Translations under genes and position numbers: made by a program | Assembly (NCBI RefSeq): GCF_910592395.1 | Contig: NC_088308.1 | Span: 14,399,001-14,463,000 of the forward strand | Source: Lineus longissimus | Lineage: Eukaryota; Nemertea; Pilidiophora; Heteronemertea; Lineidae | Direction of reading: 5' to 3' | Length of the DNA: 64,000 bases | The notes under the pieces: model-generated | Database searches by the model: none | Seen by the model: only the letters and a program-made list of their open reading frames with translations | What the model was told of the DNA's origin: nothing | Shown: positions 53,491 to 63,830 of the stretch, in pieces | Position numbering within the stretch: position 1 is the stretch's first letter | How the letters are laid out: each line of letters begins with the position of its first letter

Positions 53491-54802
53491 TTGTTTTCTT
53501 CATGTTGGTTTCTGTTGATAGTTCCCATACGCATGGATGTTTTTCTCTATACTTTACTAGCTCAGATTCAGAAAACATTGAGTGAGCTTCTGTCATGGTT
53601 TCTAGTTCTACATGTCAATGCATAGTCAAAATTACGGGTTCTGTCTTCCATGGGGCGGACAGTAAACCTGTTTTTTGCTCCAAATTTGGCACTTTCCTCC
53701 ATTTCTGTAATAACCTGCTTAGTTCTGTCTGTGTCCCTCCTCCAGAACCAAAATTCAGTTGTCAAGAGTTCCAAAGTTCGAAAAACAATATGCGATTGAT
53801 ACAGTCCAAGTCACAAATGTCATGCCTAAAATCGCGTCATTGGCACGTCACTGTTGCATTAATGATGCGCTACAAAGCGCAAAGATCGCAAAACACGCCC
53901 GAATTTTGTGCGTACCTGACGCGGCGTGAGAGGGATGACATTTGTGACTTGGACTGTAGTTCTAGTGTACCGATAGTATAAGATTAAGAAACATGTACAG
54001 GTCGTTTTTTTGCAAGTCACTGAAGGTTGTTTCCAATACTAGAAAGTTGTCAATATAATAGGGTAAAAATTACAGGTTCTGTCTTCCATGGGGCGGACAG
54101 TAAACCTGTTTTTTGCTCCAAATTTGGCACTTTCCTCCATTTCTAGTTCTGTAATAACCTGCTTAGTTCTGTCTGTGTCCCTCCTCTAGAACCAAAATTC
54201 AGTTGTCAAGAGTTCCAAAGTTTGAAAAACAATATGCGATTGATACAGTCCAAGTCACAAATGTCATGCCTAAAATCGCGTCATTCATTGGCACGTCACT
54301 GTTGCATCAATCATGATGCGCTACAAAGCGCGACGGTCGCAAAACTCACCCAAATTTTGTGCGTACCTGACGCGGCGCGAGAGGGATGACATTTGTGACT
54401 TGGACTGTAGTTCTAGTGTACCGATAGTATAAGATTAAGAAACGTGTACAGGTCATTTTTTTGCAAGGCACTGATGGTTGTTTCTGATACTAGAAAGTTG
54501 TCAATGAATAAAGGGTCAAAATTACATGTTCTGTCTTCCATGCGGGCGGACAGTAAACTTGTTTTTTGGCTCCAAATTTGGCAGTTTGTTGACAATCATT
54601 TTTGTCTCATCTTAAGCTCTGTACACACTGACAACATTTTGGGAAACATGTTGGCCAACATGTTGTCCAGGTGCAATGTTATAGAAAATTTGGCCCTGTA
54701 TACACATGACAACATTCGACAACATGTTGGGCAACTTGTTGTCGAATGTTTCCGAGAAATGAGGATTTTTGAGGGAATATTTTGGAGGGAAATTCATAAA
54801 CA

Positions 54803-54957
54803 ATGGAAGATTCCAAGAGAAGAAGATGTATTGTCGGTGGCTCTGCCATAATTTTACGTATCCTGATTGAAAGACGGCGGAGAAGACGTAAAGATGAGAA
54901 AAGAGTGTGGACAAGACCATGGATTTATATGAGACACCAGCATGGGGCAAATTTTGT
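54803..54957 (+). pseudogene. Harbinger transposase N-terminal fragment
   Basis: The frame starts MEDSKRRRCIVGGSAIILRI and reaches 'RRRRRRKDEKRVWTRPWIYM' followed by 'RHQHGAN'. The R-rich stretch with V/W-x-R-P-W-I...G-A is the typical N-terminus of PIF/Harbinger transposases. Beyond about 54957 the sequence belongs to the opposite-strand fragment, so the gene was cut by an internal deletion. Confidence 0.7.
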
Positions 54958-55104
54958 AGCTATTTCTAGAATAGCAGCTTTCTTTTTGTTCTTGTCTTTA
55001 TATTCCCTGGATGTTACATCCCATAAACAGGCACAACTTTCCCATACTGCAATAAGTTGTTCAACTTCACTCAGTAACCATTCCTTGCTTGAGGCTGCCA
55101 TTTT
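54925..55104 (-). pseudogene. MADF/Myb-like domain fragment of the Harbinger partner
   Basis: On the minus strand the frame from about 55100 reads 'WLLSEVEQLIAVWESCACLW', then 'DVTSREYKDKNKKKAAILEI'. W-x-x-x-E-V-x-x-L-I-x-x-W-E followed by L-W/Y-D-x-x-S-x-x-Y-K-x-x-x-K is the MADF signature of the accessory DNA-binding protein of Harbinger elements. It is oriented towards the transposase fragment, as in complete elements. Confidence 0.7.
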
Positions 55105-56439
55105 GACTACATCACATGGCTTAAGGTAGATCATGTGATTTGTGGCCTATTTCTGATTGGATAAAACTCGACAACATCATTAGCATCTCGGCAACAAAAT
55201 TGATTTTGTATTATTTCGACAACATTTGAGCAACATTTGGCCAACATGTTACCGAATGTTTCCGAACTGTACACACTGCCAACATTTTCGATAACATCGC
55301 ACCTGGACAACATGTTGGCCAACATGTTTCCCAAAATGTTGTCAGTGTGTACAGAGCTTTAATCTGTGATTATACACTGTAAAAATGTACCAGCTATGGC
55401 CGGTGGTATACTTAATAACTGGCAAGTTGTCAATGCAGGGTAAAAATTACAGGTTCTGTCTTCCATGGGGCGGACAGTAAAGGTCTGTTTTTTTGCTCCA
55501 AATGTGGCACTTTGCTCTATTTCTGTAATAACCTGCATAGTTCTGTCTGCGTCCCTCCTCTAATTACCAAAATTCAGTCGTCAAGCGTTCCAAAGTTCAA
55601 AGAAATGTGCGATTGATACAGTCCAAGTTACAAATGTCATGCCTAAAATCATTGGCACGTCACTGTTTAATGAATGATGCGCTTAAGATCGCGCGCAAAG
55701 GTCGTACGTACAATACGTTAAACAGAAAGGGAGTGTGTCACTGTGACATCGCTGGTGCGTCATTTGGCACAAAACTCGGCCGCATGTCGTGCGTACCTGA
55801 CGCGGCACGAAAAGGATGAGATTGACATTTGTGACTTGGACTGTAGTTGTAGTGTACCGATAGTAAGATTAAGAAACATGTACAGATCGGTTGTTTGGCA
55901 AGGCACTGATGGCTGGTTCTGATACTGGCAAGTTGTCAATACAGGGTCAAAATTACATGTTCTGTCTTCCATGGGGCAGACAGTAAACCTGTTTTTTTTG
56001 CTCCAAATGTGGCACTTCGCTGCATTTCTGTAAAATGGCCTGCTTTAGTTCCGTCCGTGTTGAACCTTTATATGTATTAGAACAGCATTGGTACTGGTGG
56101 ACTTGTGAACTTGTATGATTGTATTTCAAGGGCTATAGTATTATAAATATATGTGAGTATTAGCATTCAATTGAAATCTTGACTTTTTAATTTTTGTGTA
56201 CTGCCATGGCAACATATGGAATACTAGTACATGTACTTGTCAAGCATTGGCACTCTACACAAGAGACCTGCTGAGGGGTCTAGAACCACTTGTCCCATCT
56301 TACTTCAACAGGACAGCTTATATGAGGGACACCAAGCCAGATGAGACGGTCAAATAACTTGTCCATGATGTTATGACAATTATGTCCTATACTACTACTA
56401 GTCCCATCTTGGTACAGGGACACTACATAATCAAGCTGG

Positions 56440-57950
56440 GTGAGACGGTCACATCCCTCGTCAATGATATTGGTTATGAGATGTCCCTAGTTCCGTCTTC
56501 ATTCAGGGACACCGATCGAGACGGTCACACCCCTCGTCAATGATATTGGTTATGAGATGTCCCTAGTCCGGTCTTCATTCAGGGACACCGATCGAGACGG
56601 TCACATCCCTCGTCAATGATATTGGCTATGAGATGTCCCTAGTCCCGTCTTCATTCAGGGACACCGATCGAGACGGTCACATCCCTCGTCAATGATATTA
56701 GTTATGAGATGTCCCTAGTTCCGTCTTCATTCAGGGACACCGATCGAGACGGTCACACCCCTCGTCAATGATATTGGTTATGAGATGTCCCTAGTCCGGT
56801 CTTCATTCAGGGACACCGATCGAGACGGTCACATCCCTCGTCAATGATATTGGCTATGAGATGTCCCTAGTCCCGTCTTCATTCAGGGACACCGATCGAG
56901 ACGGTCACATCCCTCGTCAATGATATTGGCTATGAGATGTCCCTAGTCCCGTCTTCATTCAGGGACACCGATCGAGACGGTCACATCCCTCGTCAATGAT
57001 ATTGGCTATGAGATGTCCCTAGTCCCGTCTTCATTCGGGGACACCGATTGAGACGGTCACATCCCTCGTCCGCGTCAATGATATTGGCTAAGAGATGTCC
57101 CTCGTCCCGTCTTCATTCAGGGACACCGATCGAGAAGGTAACACCCCTTGTCAATGATATTGGCTATGAGATGTCCCTAGTCCCGTCTTCATTCAGGGAC
57201 ACCGATCGAGACGGTTACATCCCTCGTCAATGATATTGGTTATGAGATGTCCCTAGTCCCGTCTTCATTCAGGGACACCGATCGAGACGGTCACATCCCT
57301 CGTCAATGATATTGGCTATGATATGTCCCTAGTCCCGTCTTCATTCAGGGACACCGATGGAGACGGTCACATCCCTCGTCAATGATATTGGCTATGAGAT
57401 GTCCCTAGTCCCGTCTTCATTCGGGGACACCGATCGAGACGGTCACATCCCTCGTCCGCGTCAATGATATTGGCTAAGAGATGTCCCTCGTCCCGTCTTC
57501 ATTCAGGGACACCGATCGAGAAGGTCACACCCCTTGTCAATGATATTGGCTATGAGATGTCCCTAGTCCCGTCTTCATTCAGTGACACCGATCGAGCAGT
57601 CACATCCCTCGTCAATGATATTGGTTATGAGATGTCCCTAGTCCCGTCTTCATTCAGGGACACCGATCGAGACGGTCACATCCCTCGTCAATGATATTGG
57701 CTATGAGATGTCCCTCGTCCCGTCTTCATTCAGTGACACCGATCGAGCAGTCACATCCCTCATCAATGATATTGGTTATGAGATGTCCCTAGTCCCGTCT
57801 TCATTCAAGGACACCGATCGAAACGGTCACATCCCTCGTCAATGATATTGGTTATGAGATGTCCCTAGTCCCGTCTTCATTCAGGGACACCGATCGAGAC
57901 GGTCACATCCCTCGTCAACGATATTGGTTATTAGATGTCCCTATCCAGTC
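56440..57950. repeat. 76-bp minisatellite, about 20 units, with higher-order structure
   Basis: Units of 'gtcaatgatattggctatga', 'gatgtccctagtcccgtctt' and 'cattcagggacaccgatcga' repeat with 76-bp spacing (for example ATGTCCC at 56481 and 56557). Two units carry an additional CGCGTC and the linked variants 'cattcggggacacc' and 'gctaagagatgtccctcg' at about 57030-57120 and 57415-57500, roughly 385 bp apart, showing that a five-unit block was duplicated. 56061-56440 leads in with diverged half-units. Confidence 0.93.
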
Positions 57951-57976
57951 TTCAGGGGCACGTCTTCAGTTTGCAT

Positions 57977-58914
57977 CCAAGGAGGATACCGCGGTGACGT
58001 CACGGCTTTTCCAAGATGGCGCTGCATAATGTAAACAAACTCGATCCACGGCCAAGGGAAAATCAAGTCATCAAAAAAGTTAGATTTTTCGCATCAAATC
58101 AGAGTTATTAGTACTTTTCTGCTATGAAATAAGTCTTCAGACAATAAGCTATCATCTGAATAATGAAAAGTGCTGTTTTGATGGGGAAAAATAGGGTTTT
58201 TAAAACCAAATAGCCGGGCACCGATCTTCCAAAATTAGCGATGGTTTAAAACAGTCTCCCAGATATGGGGCAATCTCTTCATTATCATAATGGGATTTGG
58301 AGGCATGTTTTTACAAGTTTGAGACCTGTTGGACCTAAAACTCGCATAGATCCCCATAGATCCCCTCTATTTGTCGAGTTAGCGCCCCTGTAAGATCATG
58401 CATTTTCGGACACTAGAACGAAATCTTCCTGCGGATATCGCGGTTTCGGTGATGATTTAAGGAGAAATTGACTGTTCTTAGAGTTGTATGGGACAGAAAT
58501 GAGTTCATACTTCATGAATACATGAATAAATTATGATATGGGCGGGCTTCTAAGTCAAAACAATAACAAACTCAACTGCATCTCTACTGTATATTGCGTA
58601 GTGCATTGCCTAGTGTATTTCGTAGTGTATTTTAGCGGAGACATTATTTCCGCACTTTGGCCACGCCAAACGTCTTTTTTATTCGTGGAAGTTAATCTGC
58701 TCTGTAAATTTTATTTTACACAGGAAGAATCCATACTAGGTATTGCAATATTTCATGTCTATTGGTGTTTTTGTGTACAGGAGCGCACCAGACAGTGAGA
58801 CGTGGAGATGTGTTCAGTGCTGCTGCTGTCAGTAGACTGAATCTGATTGGCCATAGCGATCACTAATAGGGGTCGGGATCACGTGATGTGACGTCACCGC
58901 GGTATCCTCCTTGG
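57977..58914. mobile_element. 938-bp MITE with CRE-containing terminal repeats, 7-bp duplication
   Basis: Begins CCAAGGAGGATACCGCGGTG and ends with the inverse complement, a terminal repeat of at least 27 bp that includes the palindrome TGACGTCA on both sides. TTTGCAT flanks it at 57970-57976 and 58915-58921. No transposase is encoded; the superfamily is unclear. Confidence 0.85.
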
Positions 58915-60623
58915 TTTGCATCATAACTTCTATACTAATTTGGTCTTAAGTACAGTCTGCATCACAACTTCCCTACTGATTATCTGATCCTCAGTGTAGT
59001 AAGAAGGCAGATTGTGCATATGTCTGCAGTTTACATCATACTGACATAGTCTTCAGCAAGCATAGTGTAGTAGGATGAAGGCAGGTTAAGTTGTGATTTT
59101 GAACACAAGGTACATCCAGTCATCATGTTTAACCCCCACACATCTATCAGGTTTAATCTTCATTTGCTAAAGAATTTCATCAGATTTATAACAGTATACT
59201 GATACCATCACTGATGAGAGAATAATAAATCGAGGAATATAGGCAATCAGTAAAACGGACGACCCAGTGAATTAATCTTTTTTCCGGGAAAAGTCCATTT
59301 TATCATAAAAATACATAGCTAAGTTAGAAACCGTGGATATAATTGTCATTTTGTGAAGATCTAGGGCATTTCATGAACCATAAAGGGAGTGTAAACAATC
59401 ATCAATGTTTGCACAGAAAAGTGCCATCAAAGTCATCATTTAGCTAACTTTGCAATGCTGGCCCAGGCCTACTATTCAAGATGGCAGCCGCAATATAATA
59501 CACAAAACTTGGTTCACGCCAAGTTGATCCTAATCAATACATATAATCCTAATTACTACAGCAAAACTTAGGGCCAAACATGGGTGAATTCAGGCCTATT
59601 TTGTAATCCTCGCACCTTCCGAAAGCCGTCTGGGGTGAGGAACTGGGATGTTTATTGGGATAGCAATAAACACTTTGGTGTCGCACCTGCCTGTAGAGTG
59701 CCATCTGGCGGCTTCTGATAAAACTTGCATTTTAATTCTAGCTGAAACAGCTGTGAGGTGTGGCAGAAGCCGACGTTACCGGTGAAACCAGCGATGAGAA
59801 AACACTGAAGAAAGTGTTTGGAACCAAGTACAAGATACCGTTAGATTTTGAACTATTTTTCAACCATGCTCCATTTTACAAGTTTCCAATTCAAGAGGAT
59901 GTGATCATCGAGATTACGTTAGCGCCAAAGGAGATCATCGTTACCAGCACAACTGCAAACATGAATTACAAACTTGAAAATATCAGTTTTGAATATGACA
60001 CTGTAACTCACAAGGGATTAGCCAATACGCTTACAAACAAGTACAATTCAGGTTTCTCCATCTATTACGACTGGGTAGATCACTTCAAAACTGTCAACGT
60101 AACGGCCAATGAAACGCTGATCAACGAGAACATCAATTTTCCTCGAATGTCCATAAAAGGACTATTACTTCTCTTCATCTCTGATTACACTGATGGTTCA
60201 AGAGATTCTGAAAAGTTTGAAAATCCTAACATCACAAAAGTGCAAATAACCATCGAAGGAGTTGCTAATCAGGTGTTTCCAGAAGGAATGAGAATGCTAG
60301 ATCAATGGGAGGAGATCAAGAAACACTTCATGACCGAAGACTTAAAGAAAACTTACGACTGCAACATGTCTATGAAAAAGTACTATGGAGACTCGAATAA
60401 CTACGGGCTTTGGTTGGACCTGAGAACTACAGAAGACAACAGATTACACGGATCGGGCAAAAAGCTTCAAAACACTAAAGATGGTATTCAATTGTCGATA
60501 ACAAAAGAATCTGGAAAGGGTCCATACAAAATGCACATATTTGTGATTTCTGACGCTCAAGTTAACATTCAAAATTCACAGATTGCTTCCTTGCAACATT
60601 AAGATTATTTTACAGTCAAATAA

Positions 60624-60860
60624 ATGGAAACACCAGGAAAGAAGGAAATCATCAATACACTGTACCAAAGTGTGTTATTGTCAACGGCAACAATTGGTTA
60701 CTCTTATTTACTTAAGAGATTCTTGAGAATTACCATTGGCCCGCCAAGTCAGGCAAACTTAGAAGAGATTCTGAAACTTGGCGGAACTGTAGCAGTCAGT
60801 AATGTAACATTGGAATACTTTTACGATCAAGGTATTTTACCCAGAAACATAATCAAGTAG
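60624..60860 (+). CDS. Small membrane-associated protein of the Polinton-like element
   Basis: A clean 78-codon frame from ATG to TAG, 21 bases after the capsid stop. It has a hydrophilic start, a hydrophobic segment 'LLSTATIGYSYLLKRFL', a Pro-rich turn and a second moderately hydrophobic segment (ILKLGGTVAVSNVTLEYFY). The tight spacing between capsid and penton genes indicates that it belongs to the same unit. Small proteins with one or two hydrophobic helices are common at this position in Polintons, but I do not recognise a defined family. Confidence 0.65.
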   Translation: METPGKKEIINTLYQSVLLSTATIGYSYLLKRFLRITIGPPSQANLEEILKLGGTVAVSNVTLEYFYDQGILPRNIIK

Positions 60861-60876
60861 AATTTAAGTGCAATAA

Positions 60877-61580
60877 ATGAAAACCGTGGTGTACATTAAT
60901 TCCAGTGACTACCCAGAACAGAAACCACATGATTTACCATACATCTTAACACTGAAATTCAGAATGTCATTAGCGTCAGTTCGACATTTGCAGGTATACC
61001 TTGTACATTCTACAACATAAGTGAAGCAAAACAAAATAACGAAATAAAGTTGCGTGGATTTTCGTTGACAGTTATTACAATACCCGATGGTCTCTATGAC
61101 CTAGAAAGCTTTTCAAAGGTGTTTGCAAATGAATTGAAAGAAAAGAGTTTAAGCAGAAATGCTGTTAAGTTTGATGTTGATGAACCAACATGTAAGGCAG
61201 TAATGAAGATGCTTAAGAGAAGAAATGCGGAGTATTTCCAGATTATGTTTTTTGGTAAAAGCAATGAATTATTTGGCTTTAAATCGAAATGGCCTTACCC
61301 CATAGATGTAGATTTATCAACAAAGGGCGAGTTTGTAAGCGAGAGGCCCATAAATTTTAGACCAATGGACTATTTTGTTTTCCACTGTGACATCATCAAC
61401 AATGTAATGAGCAATGGCGAGCCATCAGATGTCTTAGACATTAGACCAATAAAAGAAGCTAACTTTGGAGACATGATAGTAGGGAGTTCAGTCAGAAAAC
61501 TCATATTTCAAATTCAAGTTTCAAAATGCACTCAATTAAAAGAGCCAGCTCTAAGAAAGCAAATGCTACAAGAATTTTGA
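60877..61580 (+). pseudogene. Penton-like minor capsid protein, one frameshift
   Basis: Translation from ATG 60877 begins MKTVVYINSSDYPEQKPHDL and would end early at 61018-61020. From about 60950 to the TGA at 61578-61580 the coding signal continues in the next frame ('GFSLTVITIPDGLYDLESFS', 'FGFKSKWPYPIDVDLST', 'SDVLDIRPIKEANFGDMIVG'). The V-Y-I/L-N-S-x-D start and the late 'V-L-x-x-x-P' strand fit single jelly-roll penton proteins of Polintons/adintoviruses, which occupy the particle vertices. The single-base break near 60948 is the only lesion seen. Confidence 0.65.
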
Positions 61581-63830
61581 AAAACGCTTTACCGGTTCAC
61601 ATTCTATGAGAATTTGAAGGTGACGACTTTTGGCCTAATTGGTCATTAAGTCAATGGGATAATGAGTAACCCTTTGTCTATGAGACGGCACCCTTTTTTG
61701 AGCCCAAAAACACATTTTTTTCACTGAAAATGCAATAACTTTATTATTTCTGGACATCTGACCATGATTTTTGGCCAAGATACAGAATATGATATGGGGA
61801 ACACAAATCAGTCGACCGCAACCCAATATTTTGAATAATAATGAGCTCATTTGCATAAAGTAATTAACATATGCTAATTAATTATAGATTTTCTTTGCTT
61901 TATTCTCCAATATCCACTCAGAAGGACACAGATATCTTGACAAGGACACCAAATGATGGAATCGTAAACACCACAATTGAAGATCCTTCAAAATAGCCGC
62001 CTTCAAAAATTAAGATGGCTGCCATAAATCCAAGATGGCCGCCCTTATCCAAGATGGCCGCCCAGTTTTTGCACCGAAGTGTGTCTTGTATGGTATCAAA
62101 TTAATGGGCAGTACCTGGAGATAATGAATATTGTCCCAACAATCCACAAAATCGACTCCAGGTGACTCGGCGGCCATCTTTGATAATGGCAGCCATCTTG
62201 GAAAATGACAAAACGTGCTAGCATCGCCAAAGTTACCTTGTAGGGGATCAAATGAAAAGGCAGAGCCTGGAGATTAAGAAGATTGTATGTACACTAAATA
62301 AAAATAACCCATGATTCTGTGGCGGCCATCTTTGGTAATGGCGGCCATTTTTGAAAATGACTGAGTATTAACTAGTAACCCCATGCCGACTAACCGGCGG
62401 TTCATATCGATCCCAAAGTCTTCTCATTACACCGCCGACATCAAGGGGCGGGAAAAGCGGTAATAATCCTGCGAGGCATTTTCACGATTAATCTTGCTCA
62501 AAATAGACTTCTATATCAGGCCCAGGCACTTTTAGAATCTGAAACATAAACAAATTCAGATTCAATTGCAAAGTTGTAAAATAAACTGGCTTTGAAAGGG
62601 TTAATGTGAACTTCACTGAATGTACTGAAGAGGGGGTACGCTCGCAGGAAGGAAGAGCCGCTACGTCAACCGCGCGTGGACGGGACAATGCACAGCGCGC
62701 GTCATACACTGTCATAGGTATTTTGTATGAAGATACACACACCCTCTGAACTCAACAGTCTGCAAAAATGGCCGAATTTATAGCGTTTCTTACAGTAATA
62801 ATCCAACATATTCACCTTCTAATGGTAGGGCAGAACATGTCCTGATGATACAAGGCGGATTATTTTGTTTATGAGGCGTACACGGCTCGTAATCAATGCA
62901 GAGATTCGCGAGTCACTTCCAAATCGGCGTTGGCTTAGTCAACCAACGACAAATTGTAAACAGCGGCAGGGGAGGGATAGAACTTTATCAATTTTGGTGG
63001 TGTCCTCAGCATTTTCATCAAAAACTACTCTCATGTCTAAAATCTACGTAAATTTATCTTTCCTACAATGCCTGCCGTTTTTGGATCGCCATCATGTGCT
63101 GAAGGTAATTGACGAAACTTACGGAACTTTCGACACCTCTCCTCGGGCTTTGAAAAGTAATTTATTCGGCAGCCGTGACGTCAGTCTTTGGGATTCCCCC
63201 TTCAAAATAAGGTTGAATAGCGCCTCCAGAAGCAAGCAACAGCACCACCCGTAGCAGAAATAAGAACTGCTTAGTGACGTCATGGTTTCCATATACGGCA
63301 TCTCATTTGCATATTTTTACAACCTTATTTACTACGAGTTATAAATATGCCAGTAGCACGTGGATCATGACGGGCGGCGCTGTCAGGTGTTTCAACTATG
63401 GGTTTCAAAGAGGCCAGTGTTCTAGTAACTGAAGTTAGCAATGATAGCGAAAGAATGTTAGTGTATGTTACGCAGTCAATAGCGATAGTAGTGAGTTGGA
63501 GAGAGGAGAAAATGGAAAATCCGCAAGCGAATCGACGAGACGAGGCATTTTTCAAGCATCCGAATGGTACCTTACAGATCCGCAAGGGGCACGTTACCGA
63601 AAATGTTGCAAAAATCAATAATGCGATCGTAAATATTGTCATATTTTTCAAGATGGGAGTATGTAAATGATACGCAAACCGTAAACCAATGAAAGGCCAG
63701 TATCTATTGAACCTTACAAGTGATTTGGGGGCCTTGAAACTCCTTATATTTATCAATGAAACCTTATTCCCGCCTAAGGTTTTGACCGGGCCGTGCAAAA
63801 CTCCCCTTTTTTTCCCGGGCATTTCCCCTT
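61581..63830. other. Unassigned stretch between capsid genes and PolB-like frame
   Basis: No gene recognised. 61980-62360 has seven AAGATGGC[CT]GCC-type words, the first three in plus and the last four in minus orientation, and a partial ~140-bp duplication (62095 and 62237: 'ggagataatgaatattg' against 'ggagattaagaagattg'). This may be another insertion in the Polinton. The 90-codon frame at 63398-63670 has no known motif. Confidence 0.4.

Larger units (their letters stand above)
54615..55358. mobile_element. PIF/Harbinger MITE retaining starts of both parental genes
   Basis: Begins AGCTCTGTACACACTGACAA and ends in the inverse complement, with long inverted ends rich in ACATGTTG/CAACATGT motifs. 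TTA flanks it at 54612-54614 and 55359-55361, the Harbinger signature. Inside are the beginning of a Harbinger transposase on the plus strand and the beginning of a MADF/Myb-like protein on the minus strand. Confidence 0.88.
53626..56060 (+). repeat. Diverged tandem repeat of about 440-500 bp, five starts
   Basis: Units open with 'aaaattacaggttctgtctt' at 53629, 54065, 54519, 55441 and 55948. Each contains 'ccaagtcacaaatgtcatgc' and 'gacatttgtgacttggactg', which form an inverted pair within the unit. The third unit is truncated around the MITE at 54615. Open frames here do not persist between units, so they are not genes. Confidence 0.8.
48181..59755 (+). mobile_element. RAG1-like (CMC/Chapaev-type) DNA transposon, 11.6 kb, AGGT duplication
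   Basis: It starts CACAGCTGTTTCAGCT and ends with the inverse complement (59740-59755), a 16-bp terminal inverted repeat. AGGT flanks it at 48177-48180 and 59756-59759. Excision restores the interrupted capsid frame exactly. The CAC terminus and 4-bp duplication fit the Chapaev group of the CMC superfamily; Transib and ProtoRAG have 5-bp duplications. It encodes one large transposase and carries tandem repeats, a 76-bp minisatellite and two nested MITEs. 48199-49901 and 58922-59739 hold no gene; the first may contain a leader exon and intron. Confidence 0.82.
47740..60602 (+). pseudogene. Major capsid protein (double jelly-roll), split by a transposon
   Basis: The N-terminal part is 47740-48180 and the C-terminal part 59760-60602; the 11,575-bp insertion plus one AGGT copy lies between. 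Removing these leaves one uninterrupted frame of about 427 codons, so insertion is the only visible lesion. The C-terminal part has the motif typical of Polinton/adintovirus capsid proteins, 'YKIPLDFELFFNHAPFYKFP' followed by 'VIIEITLAPKEIIV' and 'NMNYKLENISFEYD'. The upstream part supplies the first strands ('TLYIRIPALRENTFFVPRSL'). The start overlaps the preceding TAA (TAATG); an alternative Met lies at 47770. It would form the trimeric hexon of an icosahedral particle. Confidence 0.75.

Noticed and set aside
56440-57950. Regularly spaced repeats considered as a CRISPR array
   Set aside because: Units are directly tandem with no unique spacers, and the genome is eukaryotic; it is a minisatellite.
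48181-59755. Considered as a ProtoRAG or Transib element
   Set aside because: The duplication is 4 bp rather than 5, and no separate RAG2-like kelch gene is seen; a Chapaev/CMC-type element fits better.
62865-63254. 129-codon frame near 63 kb
   Set aside because: No family recognised, unusual composition and no linked genes; left unannotated.
63398-63670. 90-codon frame before the PolB-like region
   Set aside because: Not in the frame of the PolB-like segment and without recognisable motif; an opposite-strand frame of similar size overlaps it.
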